Shown: piece after piece, positions 1 to 5,505 of the stretch
How positions within the stretch are numbered: position 1 is the first letter of the stretch
How the letters are laid out: each line of letters opens with the position of its first letter
Assembly (NCBI GenBank): GCA_937925645.1
Contig: CALAMB010000077.1
Coordinates: 1 to 6,069 of the forward strand
Direction of reading: 5' to 3'
DNA: 6,069 nucleotides
DNA from: an uncultured Acidobacteriota bacterium
GTDB lineage: Bacteria; Acidobacteriota; JAAYUB01
Made by a program: the position numbers and the translations under genes
Notes under the pieces: model-generated
The model's database searches: none
Seen by the model: only the letters and a program-made list of their open reading frames with translations
Told to the model about the DNA's origin: nothing

Positions 1-461
1 CCCTGGGCGGCGGCTGCGAACTGGCGCTGGCGTGCACGCTGCGCGTCGCGGCCGAAACGGCCCGCCTCGGCCAGCCGGAGGTGAAGCTGGGGCTGATCCC
101 CGGCTACGGCGGTACCCAGCGCCTGGCGCGCCTGGTGGGGCCGGGGCGGGCGATGGACCTGCTGCTGACGGGCCGGATGGTGAACGCCGCCGAGGCGCTG
201 GCGATAGGGCTGGTCCACCGCGTGGTGCCGGCCGACCGGCTGCTGGCCGAGACCCGCCAACTGCTCGACGAGGTGCTCAAACAGTCGCCGCTGGCGGTCC
301 GGCTCTGCATCGAGGCGGTGGGCCGCGGGACGAGTTTGGCGCTGGCCGACGGGCTGGCCCTGGAGGCGGATCTGTTCGCGCTGGCGTGCGGCTCTGAGGA
401 CAAGCGGGAAGGCACCGCCGCCTTCCTGGCCAAGCGCCCGCCCGCGTTCACCGGACGGTGA
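1..461 (+). CDS. Enoyl-CoA hydratase/isomerase family protein, C-terminal part (5' end outside window)
   Basis: This is the last 152 codons (reading from base 3) of a crotonase-fold protein; the start lies upstream of the window. Family members typically hydrate 2-enoyl-CoA or isomerise enoyl-CoA during fatty-acid, aromatic or amino-acid degradation in the cytosol. The fragment opens with the oxyanion-hole/catalytic motif LGGGCELAL and continues with GQPEVKLGLIPGYGGTQRL. The two glutamates that act as catalytic acid/base in enoyl-CoA hydratases (Glu144 and Glu164 of the rat enzyme) are both present, at bases 18-20 and 78-80, exactly 20 residues apart as in the family. This favours a true hydratase over a crotonase homologue that lost one Glu. 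The usual Asp after Cys in the 'ACD' motif is Thr here. The C-terminus (FLAKRPPAFTGR) is family-typical, and the fragment fits an intact protein of roughly 255-260 residues. The CoA substrate cannot be assigned. The Dabb gene follows after 29 bases. Confidence 0.93.
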   Translation, partial: LGGGCELALACTLRVAAETARLGQPEVKLGLIPGYGGTQRLARLVGPGRAMDLLLTGRMVNAAEALAIGLVHRVVPADRLLAETRQLLDEVLKQSPLAVRLCIEAVGRGTSLALADGLALEADLFALACGSEDKREGTAAFLAKRPPAFTGR

Positions 462-490
462 CGCGGCAATCGCGGCGGCAGGGAGGCGGC

Positions 491-793
491 ATGATCCGGC
501 ACATCGTGATCTGGCGGTTTGAGGAGCAGGCGGACGGACGGGACAAGGTGGCGAACCTACGCCTGGCCCGCGACCTGCTGCGGGGGATGGCGGGCAGGGT
601 CGACGGGCTGCTGAACCTCGAAACGGGCATCAACGAGCCGCCGTCGGGCGAGGCGTCGGATCTGGCCCTGGTGGCCGAGTTCCGCGACTGGCCGGCCCTG
701 CGGGTGTACGCGGACCACCCCGTCCACCAGGAGGTGGTGCGGTTCCTGCGACGGGTCCGGACCGAGCGGCGGGTGGTGGATTACGAGATCTGA
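491..793 (+). CDS. Dabb (stress-responsive alpha/beta-barrel) domain protein
   Basis: A complete 100-residue protein that is a single Dabb domain, a dimeric ferredoxin-like alpha+beta barrel. The N-terminal strand MIRHIVIWRF with His4, the central L-E-x-G-x-N segment (residues 43-48), the DLALVAEFRD strand (57-66) and the YADHPVH motif (73-79) are family hallmarks. Tyr73, His76 and His79 lie in the region that in enzymatic members such as plant olivetolic acid cyclase contributes to the active site. Most bacterial members have no known reaction, so an enzymatic role here is only possible. The ATG at 491 is preceded by GGGAGG (481-486) at a short 4-nt spacing, and it places the conserved MIRHIV at the usual N-terminus; the in-frame ATG at 458 would overlap the preceding gene's end and add a non-homologous leader. 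There is no signal peptide, so it is cytosolic. It lies between an enoyl-CoA hydratase gene and an ABC exporter gene, probably in one transcript. Confidence 0.88.
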   Translation: MIRHIVIWRFEEQADGRDKVANLRLARDLLRGMAGRVDGLLNLETGINEPPSGEASDLALVAEFRDWPALRVYADHPVHQEVVRFLRRVRTERRVVDYEI

Positions 794-810
794 TCGTTGA
801 CGGAGGCGGC

Positions 811-816
811 GGAGAG
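811..816 (+). promoter_or_regulatory. Shine-Dalgarno sequence deciding the ABC exporter start
   Basis: GGAGAG lies 7 nt before the ATG at 824, a normal spacing. The alternative in-frame TTG at 797, only 3 nt after the Dabb stop, has no comparable purine run at the right distance. This supports initiation at 824. Confidence 0.55.
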
Positions 817-823
817 CGGCAGC

Positions 824-2644
824 ATGGCGGCACCCACGCAGACTGACAAACTGGAATTCCGGCGGCTGACCCAACTGGGTCTGGCCGTGCGCCTCGTCAA
901 GGACTGCGCCGCCGGCTGGACCGTCGCGGGCGCGGCCCTGGCGGTGCTGCAGGGCGTCCTGCCGCTGGCGGGACTCTACCTGCTCAAGCTGCTGGTAGAC
1001 ACCCTGACCAGCGGCCCGGCCGGCGGCGACCGGTCGGCGCTGCTGACGCACGCTCTCACCCTCGTCGCCCTGGCCGCCGGCGTGGCGGCCCTGGGCATCC
1101 TGCTGCGCAACCTGTCCGCGCTGGCCACCGAGGCCCAGGCGATGGCGGTGACCGACCACGTGGCGGACCAGATCCACCGCCAGTCGACCACCATGGACCT
1201 GGCCTACTACGAGACCCCCGCCTACTACGACACCCTGCACCGCGCCCAACTCGAAGCGCCCTACCGGCCGCTGCGCATCGTCACCGGTCTGACCCGGCTG
1301 GTCGAGAGCGGTATCCTCATGCTGGCCGTCGCCGGACTGCTCATGACGTTCCACTGGGCGGTGCCGCTCGTGCTGCTGGCGGCGGCGGTGCCCGGCCTGT
1401 TCGTGCGGATGCACTTCTCGCGCAAGTTCCACCGCTGGCAGCGGGAACAAACCGAGGCGGACCGGCGGTCCTGGTACTACCACGCCCTGCTGACGGCCGG
1501 CGAGTACGCCAAGGAGATCCGGCTGTTCGGCATCGGTCCCCTGCTGGCCGGCTGGTACCGCGACGTCCGGACCCGGCTGCGGAGCGGGCGCTTCCGGCTG
1601 ACGGCGGAGCGCTCCGCCGCCGACTGCCTGCTGCAGGGCGGTTCCCTGCTGGTGGTCTACGCCGGCTACGCGCTGGCGGCGTACCAGGTCATCGCGGGAC
1701 GCATCAGTCTGGGCGACCTGGTGATGATCTACCAGGCGTTCCAGCGCGGGATGGCCGCGATTCAGGACGCGTCCGGCGCCCTGGCCGGGCTGTATGACGA
1801 CAGCCTGTTCCTGTCGAACTACCACGAGTTTCTGGAGCTCAAACCCCGGGTGACCGCGCCCGAGGCGCCCGTGCCGGTGCCGCGGCCGTTCCGCGAGGCG
1901 CTGGCGCTGGACGACGTCAGCTTCGCCTATCCCCGCTCGGAACGGCGGGTGCTCGACGGCGTGTCGCTCGCGCTGCGGCCGGGCGAAGTGATCGCCCTGG
2001 TGGGGGAGAACGGTGCGGGGAAGACCACTCTGGTCAAGCTCATCTGCCGGCTCTACGACCCGACGGCGGGCGCCGTCACGCTGGACGGGATCGACCTGCG
2101 GCGCTTCCGGCCGGAGGCGCTGCGCCGGGAGATCGGGGTCATCTTCCAGGACTTCGCCCGCTACGCCCTGACCGCCCGGGAGAACATCCGGTTGGGCGAC
2201 CATGAGCTGGCGTCCGACGATCCGCGCCTAGCGGCGGCCGTCCGCCAGGCCGGCGCCGAGTCGGTGATCCGCCACCTGCCCGACGGCCTGGACACCCTGC
2301 TGGGCTGCCAGTTCGCCGGCGGCACGGAGCTCAGCGCGGGGCAGTGGCAGAAGATCGCGCTGGCCCGCGCGTTCCTGCGCGATTCGCGCATCGTGGTGCT
2401 GGACGAACCCACGAGTTCGCTGGACCCCGTCGCCGAGTACGAGCTGTTCGCCGCGTTCCGCCGGCTGCTGGAGGGGCGGGCGGCCATCCTCATCAGCCAC
2501 CGGTTCTCCACGGTGCGCATGGCGGACACCATCCACGTTCTGGCCGGCGGGCGCATCGCGGAAAGCGGCTCCCATGAATCCCTCATGGCCGCCGGCGGCC
2601 ACTATGCCCACATGTTTGAGCTGCAGTCGGCGAATTACCGGTGA
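824..2644 (+). CDS. ABC exporter, fused transmembrane and ATPase domains (half-transporter)
   Basis: A 606-residue inner-membrane type IV (MdlB/MsbA-like) half-transporter that should work as a dimer, exporting an unknown substrate with ATP. Hydrophobic segments lie at about residues 31-55, 74-95, 163-177, 180-197, 268-290 and 296-315, fitting six helices. The ATPase domain fills about residues 355-606 with all motifs in order: A-loop Tyr369, Walker A GENGAGKT (394-401, Lys400), Q-loop Gln442, signature LSAGQ (503-507), Walker B IVVLDEP (523-529, catalytic Glu528), D-loop SSLD and H-loop His559. The signature has Ala in place of the first Gly of LSGGQ; it is followed by WQKIALARAF, a variant I associate with exporters of the peptide/multidrug type. 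The domain is complete, so it should be active. There is no peptidase domain at the N-terminus. A TTG at 797 would add nine residues but lacks a ribosome site. No clear U-tract terminator follows. Confidence 0.92.
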   Translation: MAAPTQTDKLEFRRLTQLGLAVRLVKDCAAGWTVAGAALAVLQGVLPLAGLYLLKLLVDTLTSGPAGGDRSALLTHALTLVALAAGVAALGILLRNLSALATEAQAMAVTDHVADQIHRQSTTMDLAYYETPAYYDTLHRAQLEAPYRPLRIVTGLTRLVESGILMLAVAGLLMTFHWAVPLVLLAAAVPGLFVRMHFSRKFHRWQREQTEADRRSWYYHALLTAGEYAKEIRLFGIGPLLAGWYRDVRTRLRSGRFRLTAERSAADCLLQGGSLLVVYAGYALAAYQVIAGRISLGDLVMIYQAFQRGMAAIQDASGALAGLYDDSLFLSNYHEFLELKPRVTAPEAPVPVPRPFREALALDDVSFAYPRSERRVLDGVSLALRPGEVIALVGENGAGKTTLVKLICRLYDPTAGAVTLDGIDLRRFRPEALRREIGVIFQDFARYALTARENIRLGDHELASDDPRLAAAVRQAGAESVIRHLPDGLDTLLGCQFAGGTELSAGQWQKIALARAFLRDSRIVVLDEPTSSLDPVAEYELFAAFRRLLEGRAAILISHRFSTVRMADTIHVLAGGRIAESGSHESLMAAGGHYAHMFELQSANYR

Positions 2645-2646
2645 GA

Positions 2647-2681
2647 CGGACATCGGACATCGGATATCGGATTTCTGATTC
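2647..2681 (-). repeat. Degenerate heptanucleotide array, left arm (five units, inverse orientation)
   Basis: Five contiguous 7-base units starting three bases after the ABC exporter stop. The first four follow CGGA(C/T)(A/T)T and the fifth is a degraded copy (CTGATTC). On the opposite strand the unit is CCGANNT, the same as in the right array, so the two arrays face each other. The period of 7 is not a codon multiple. Confidence 0.8.
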
Positions 2682-2747
2682 AAGACCTCGGTCTTCGCAA
2701 ATCCATGCCGTGTTCCGTGCAGCTTCAGCCTGAAGAACGATATCCAG

Positions 2748-2823
2748 CCGAAATCCGATTTCCGATGTGCGAAGTCCCATATCCGAAGTCCGACCGGCAC
2801 GGACCAACTCCGAATTCCGAGGC
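2748..2823 (+). repeat. Degenerate heptanucleotide array, right arm (seven contiguous units plus two)
   Basis: Seven consecutive 7-base units fill 2748-2796 with consensus CCGANNT. Positions CCGA and the final T are mostly kept while the two middle bases vary (AA, TT, TG, AG and others). After an irregular 13-nt break, two more units occupy 2810-2823. Bases 2750-2777 pair with 2648-2675 at 25 of 28 positions. The array ends 19 bases before the predicted -35 box of ribH. Confidence 0.8.
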
Positions 2824-2842
2824 CTCCATCCATATAAAAACA

Positions 2843-2870
2843 TTGTCTTTTCGATTGAAATTCATATAAT
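2843..2870 (+). promoter_or_regulatory. Predicted sigma70-type promoter for ribH-nusB(-lysS)
   Basis: A perfect -10 hexamer TATAAT lies at 2865-2870. A -35-like TTGTCT lies at 2843-2848 (four of six consensus positions), separated by 16 bases. The element sits in the only strongly AT-rich stretch of the window. Transcription would start near 2877, giving a leader of about 25 nt before the ribH GTG. The housekeeping-sigma assignment is inferred from consensus only. Confidence 0.6.
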
Positions 2871-2886
2871 TAACCCGAATATCGAC

Positions 2887-2892
2887 AAGGAG
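2887..2892 (+). promoter_or_regulatory. Shine-Dalgarno sequence fixing the GTG start of ribH
   Basis: AAGGAG lies 9 nt before the GTG at 2902 and is the best ribosome site in the region. It supports the GTG over an in-frame ATG at 2767, which lies inside the heptamer repeat and upstream of the predicted promoter. Confidence 0.75.
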
Positions 2893-2901
2893 TGCCCTGA
2901 C

Positions 2902-3366
2902 GTGCCGCAAGTATTTGAAGGAAATCTCGATGCCAAGGGATTGCGCTTCGCGCTGGTGGTGAGCCGGTACAACGACGTCATCTGCAACCGGCTGCTGGAA
3001 GGGGCGCTCGACGGCCTCCGCCGCACCGGCGCCGAGGACGGCAACCTGACCATCGTCCGCGTGCCGGGCTCGTTCGAGCTCCCGCTCGTGGCGAAGCGCC
3101 TGGCCCTGCAGAAGAAGCACGACGCGGTGATCTGCCTGGGCGCCCTGATCCGCGGCGAGACGCCCCATTTCGACCTCATCAGCGCCGAGGTGACCAAGGG
3201 GATCGCCCAGGTCGCCCTGGACGCCGACTGCCCCATCACCTTCGGCGTGGTCACCGCCGACACCGTGGAGCAGGCGCTCAACCGGGCCGGTCTCAAGAGC
3301 GGCAACAAGGGCTTCGAAGCGGCGCTCGCGGCCGTCGAACTGGCCAATCTGTTGAAGGGGATCTGA
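2902..3366 (+). CDS. ribH: 6,7-dimethyl-8-ribityllumazine synthase (riboflavin biosynthesis)
   Basis: A 154-residue lumazine synthase, the usual length. It condenses 5-amino-6-ribitylamino-uracil with 3,4-dihydroxy-2-butanone 4-phosphate to give the lumazine precursor of riboflavin, in the cytosol, usually as a pentamer or 60-mer capsid. The N-terminus (EGNLDAKGLRFALVVSRYND) is diagnostic. Other family motifs are GSFELP, CLGALIRGETPHFD and GLKSGNKGFEAA. His89 matches the catalytic His88 of the Bacillus subtilis enzyme and Arg128 its phosphate-binding Arg127. Tyr23 occupies the place of the stacking Phe22, a conservative change. The GTG start follows a strong ribosome site. It is the first gene after the predicted promoter and lies 40 bases before nusB, a pairing found in many bacteria. 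No other riboflavin genes are in the window. Confidence 0.97.
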   Translation: MPQVFEGNLDAKGLRFALVVSRYNDVICNRLLEGALDGLRRTGAEDGNLTIVRVPGSFELPLVAKRLALQKKHDAVICLGALIRGETPHFDLISAEVTKGIAQVALDADCPITFGVVTADTVEQALNRAGLKSGNKGFEAALAAVELANLLKGI

Positions 3367-3406
3367 TTGGATCCGATCGTTCTTTGGCTTTTGCCGGGAG
3401 TCAATC

Positions 3407-3826
3407 GTGGGCACGCGTCGTAAGGGTCGTGAGTGCGCTCTGCAGCTTCTCTACCAGGCGGACTTCTCGCCCATGAATGCGGCGGACGCCAGCAACCTCT
3501 ACTGGCAGATTCATATCAAGGAAGAAACCGTCCGGACGTACGCCGAATTCCTCTACTTCGGCACGCTCGAGCACAAGGCCGACATCGACACGATCATTCA
3601 GAAATTCTCGGAACACTGGCGCCTTGAGCGCATGGCGGTGGTGGACCGCAACATCCTCCGGCTGGCCGTCTTCGAGTTCCTCCATGAGACCGAGACCCCG
3701 ACGACGGTGGTGATCAACGAGGCGCTGGAGATCGCCCGCAAGTTCAGCACCGAGGAATCCACCCAGTTCATCAACGGCATCCTGGATGCCATCAACAAGA
3801 ACTACCTGCCGACGGTCCAGTCGTAA
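3407..3826 (+). CDS. nusB: Transcription antitermination factor NusB
   Basis: A 139-residue all-helical NusB, normal length. With NusE (ribosomal protein S10) it binds boxA RNA and joins the antitermination complex on rRNA operons. The N-terminal arginine-rich motif [17 protein letters not shown] (residues 4-20) is the boxA-binding signature. The C-terminal half carries [13 protein letters not shown] followed by [13 protein letters not shown] and FINGILDAI, all characteristic of the family. The GTG start at 3407 is chosen because GGGAG (3396-3400) lies 6 nt upstream and the arginine motif then falls at the N-terminus as usual. It is probably co-transcribed with ribH. Its stop is 76 bases before lysS. 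Confidence 0.96.
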   Translation: MGTRRKGRECALQLLYQADFSPMNAADASNLYWQIHIKEETVRTYAEFLYFGTLEHKADIDTIIQKFSEHWRLERMAVVDRNILRLAVFEFLHETETPTTVVINEALEIARKFSTEESTQFINGILDAINKNYLPTVQS

Positions 3827-3852
3827 CCGACCCCGGCGACCGGACCGCGCCG

Positions 3853-3876
3853 CCGGCCGGCCGCGCGGCCTGCCGG
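3853..3876 (+). other. Strong GC-rich hairpin between nusB and lysS
   Basis: The RNA can fold as a 5-bp outer stem (CCGGC with GCCGG), one C/T mismatch, a 4-bp inner stem (GGCC with GGCC) and a GCGC loop; a G-U pair at 3852/3877 extends the base. The central 12 bases (3859-3870) are a perfect palindrome. No U run follows, so it is not a canonical intrinsic terminator. It ends 13 nt before the lysS Shine-Dalgarno sequence, so it may act as an mRNA stability, processing or partial attenuation element, or it may be GC-rich chance. Confidence 0.45.
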
Positions 3877-3902
3877 TTCAACCCCAGATAGGAGATCGCG
3901 AC

Positions 3903-5465
3903 ATGAGCAGTCCGGAAACCGTCCTGATCCAGCACCGCCAGAAGAAACTCGAGGAGATCCGGGCGATGGGCGTCGATCCGTACCCCCACAAGTTCGCCTT
4001 CGACGCCACGGTGAGCGAGACGGTGGCCCGCCACGCGACCATGGACCATTCCCAGCTCGACGCGGAGAGCCACCACGTCCGCACCTGCGGCCGGATCCTG
4101 GCGCTGCGCGGTTTCGGCAAGGCGGCGTTCTGCCATATCTCCGACGGCGTCGAAAAGATCCAGTTCTACATCAAGAGCGACGTGTCCGAAGCCGACTCCG
4201 TCGCCCTGTTCAAGCAGCTGGACCTGGGGGACATCGTCGGCGTCGACGGGCGGCTGTTCCGGACGCGCACCGGCGAGCTCACCATCCTCGTGCAGCGGCT
4301 CACCCTGCTGGCCAAGTGCTACCTGCCACTGCCGGAGAAGTGGCACGGGCTCACCGACGTGGAGATCCGCTATCGCCAGCGCTACCTCGATCTCATCGTC
4401 AATCCGGAGGCGCGGCGGATCTTCCAGCGGCGCTCCGCCATCGTCCAGCAGCTCCGCCGGTTTCTCGAGGCGCGCGGCTACCTGGAGGTGGAGACGCCCA
4501 TGATGCACCCGCTGGTGGGCGGCGCCACCGCGCGGCCGTTCATCACTCACCACAACACCCTCGACATGAAGCTCTACCTGCGGATCGCCCCCGAGCTCTA
4601 CCTCAAGCGGCTGGTGGTGGGGGGAATGGAGCGCGTGTACGAAATCAACCGCAATTTCCGCAACGAGGGGATCTCCACCCAGCACAACCCGGAGTTCACG
4701 ATGCTGGAGTTCTACCAGGCCTACAGCGACTTCCGCGACCTGATGGCGCTGACCCGGGAGATGTTCACGGAGACCGTGGACGCCGTCTGCGGCACCCGCC
4801 TGGTGCCGTTCAAGGAGCATGTCATCGACTTCGACGGCTGGCAGGAGTTCACGCTCCGCGAGGCCATCGTTCACTACTGGACGGCGCCCGGCCCCAGGCC
4901 GGAACCGGAGCAGCTGAACACCCGCGCGGGCGTCGTCGCCCTGCTGGAGCGGATCAGCATCGGCTACCCGCCCAAGGAGTCGTACGGCAAGCTGCTGGGG
5001 CTGCTGTTCGAGGAAGTGGTGGAGCGCCAGCTCATCCAGCCCACCTTCATCTACGACTACCCCGTGGAGCTGTCCCCGCTGTCCAAGCGGAAGCCCGACG
5101 AGCCGGGCTTCGTGGAGCGCTTCGAGCTGTACATCGCCGGCATGGAGATCGCCAACGCCTACTCCGAGCTCAACGACCCCATCGACCAGGGCGAGCGGTT
5201 CCGCGAGCAGGTGCGCCAGCGGGAGGGCGGCGACGAGGAGGCGCAGATGATGGACGAGGACTACATCCGCGCCCTGAGCTACGGCATGCCGCCCACGGCC
5301 GGCGAGGGGATCGGCATCGACCGCCTGGCCATGATCCTGACCAACTCGCCGTCGATCCGCGACGTGATCCTCTTTCCGCTCATGAAGCCGGAGGCGCCCG
5401 CCGCCGCGCCGGACGACGCTGCCGCTGACGCCGCCGCCGCCGGACCGGAAGCGGCCTCGAGCTGA
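3903..5465 (+). CDS. lysS: Lysyl-tRNA synthetase, class II
   Basis: A 520-residue class II LysRS that charges tRNA-Lys with lysine in the cytosol. An N-terminal OB-fold anticodon-binding domain spans about residues 55-150 ([19 protein letters not shown] is typical). The catalytic domain follows: motif 1 around YLEVETPMM, motif 2 [20 protein letters not shown] beginning at Arg250 with the ATP-binding Arg253, and motif 3 GEGIGIDRL (467-475) with Arg474. The family core ends at about residue 496 ([10 protein letters not shown]). A further 24 residues form a low-complexity tail with 13 Ala, 5 acidic residues and no Lys or Arg, making the protein slightly longer than the usual 490-505. The ATG at 3903 has AGGAG (3890-3894) 8 nt upstream; an in-frame ATG at 3786 would overlap nusB and is rejected. 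No PoxA/GenX-type truncation is seen: the anticodon domain is present. Confidence 0.97.
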   Translation: MSSPETVLIQHRQKKLEEIRAMGVDPYPHKFAFDATVSETVARHATMDHSQLDAESHHVRTCGRILALRGFGKAAFCHISDGVEKIQFYIKSDVSEADSVALFKQLDLGDIVGVDGRLFRTRTGELTILVQRLTLLAKCYLPLPEKWHGLTDVEIRYRQRYLDLIVNPEARRIFQRRSAIVQQLRRFLEARGYLEVETPMMHPLVGGATARPFITHHNTLDMKLYLRIAPELYLKRLVVGGMERVYEINRNFRNEGISTQHNPEFTMLEFYQAYSDFRDLMALTREMFTETVDAVCGTRLVPFKEHVIDFDGWQEFTLREAIVHYWTAPGPRPEPEQLNTRAGVVALLERISIGYPPKESYGKLLGLLFEEVVERQLIQPTFIYDYPVELSPLSKRKPDEPGFVERFELYIAGMEIANAYSELNDPIDQGERFREQVRQREGGDEEAQMMDEDYIRALSYGMPPTAGEGIGIDRLAMILTNSPSIRDVILFPLMKPEAPAAAPDDAAADAAAAGPEAASS

Positions 5466-5505
5466 GCGGCGCCCGGAGCCGCGTGAAATCGGAACGGGAT
5501 GCGCC

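Larger units (their letters stand above)
2645..2901. other. Intergenic region: inverted heptamer arrays, then ribH promoter
   Basis: This 257-base gap separates the ABC exporter from ribH. It is visibly richer in A/T than the flanking genes. From left to right it holds a heptamer array (2647-2681), a 66-nt spacer, an opposed heptamer array (2748-2823), and an AT-rich promoter and leader (2830-2901). The spacer contains two small hairpins: AAGACC/GGTCTT at 2682-2695 and CTTCA/TGAAG at 2723-2735. Neither is followed by a T run, so no canonical intrinsic terminator is visible. No protein-coding signal is seen: open frames across it are translations of the repeat. The mRNA leader from the predicted promoter is too short for an FMN riboswitch. 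Confidence 0.7.

Noticed and set aside
557..2203. Long minus-strand open frame (548 codons) opposite the Dabb and ABC exporter genes
   Set aside because: Its translation is low-complexity, rich in Gly, Gln, Arg, Val and Pro with no recognisable domain, as expected for the antisense of GC-rich coding DNA. The plus-strand genes carry clear family motifs.
2676..2749. Intrinsic terminator for the ABC exporter gene
   Set aside because: The hairpins at 2682-2695 and 2723-2735 are short and no T run follows either. Termination by the large inverted repeat is possible but not shown.
2647..2823. CRISPR array
   Set aside because: The units are 7 bases and contiguous, with no alternating repeat and unique spacer of CRISPR size. 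There are no cas genes nearby.
2767..2901. N-terminal extension of ribH from an upstream in-frame ATG
   Set aside because: It would add 45 residues translated from the heptamer repeat and promoter region. Lumazine synthases start near the EGNL motif, and the strong ribosome site serves the GTG at 2902.
3786..3902. N-terminal extension of lysS from an ATG inside nusB
   Set aside because: It overlaps the nusB end, has no ribosome site, and gives an Arg/Pro-rich leader unlike LysRS. The ATG at 3903 has AGGAG at 8 nt.
4316..5428. Plus-strand open frame of 370 codons inside lysS in another frame
   Set aside because: It is fully nested in lysS and Arg/Ala/Gly/Pro-rich, and it shows no homology-like motif. 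It is a GC-content artefact.
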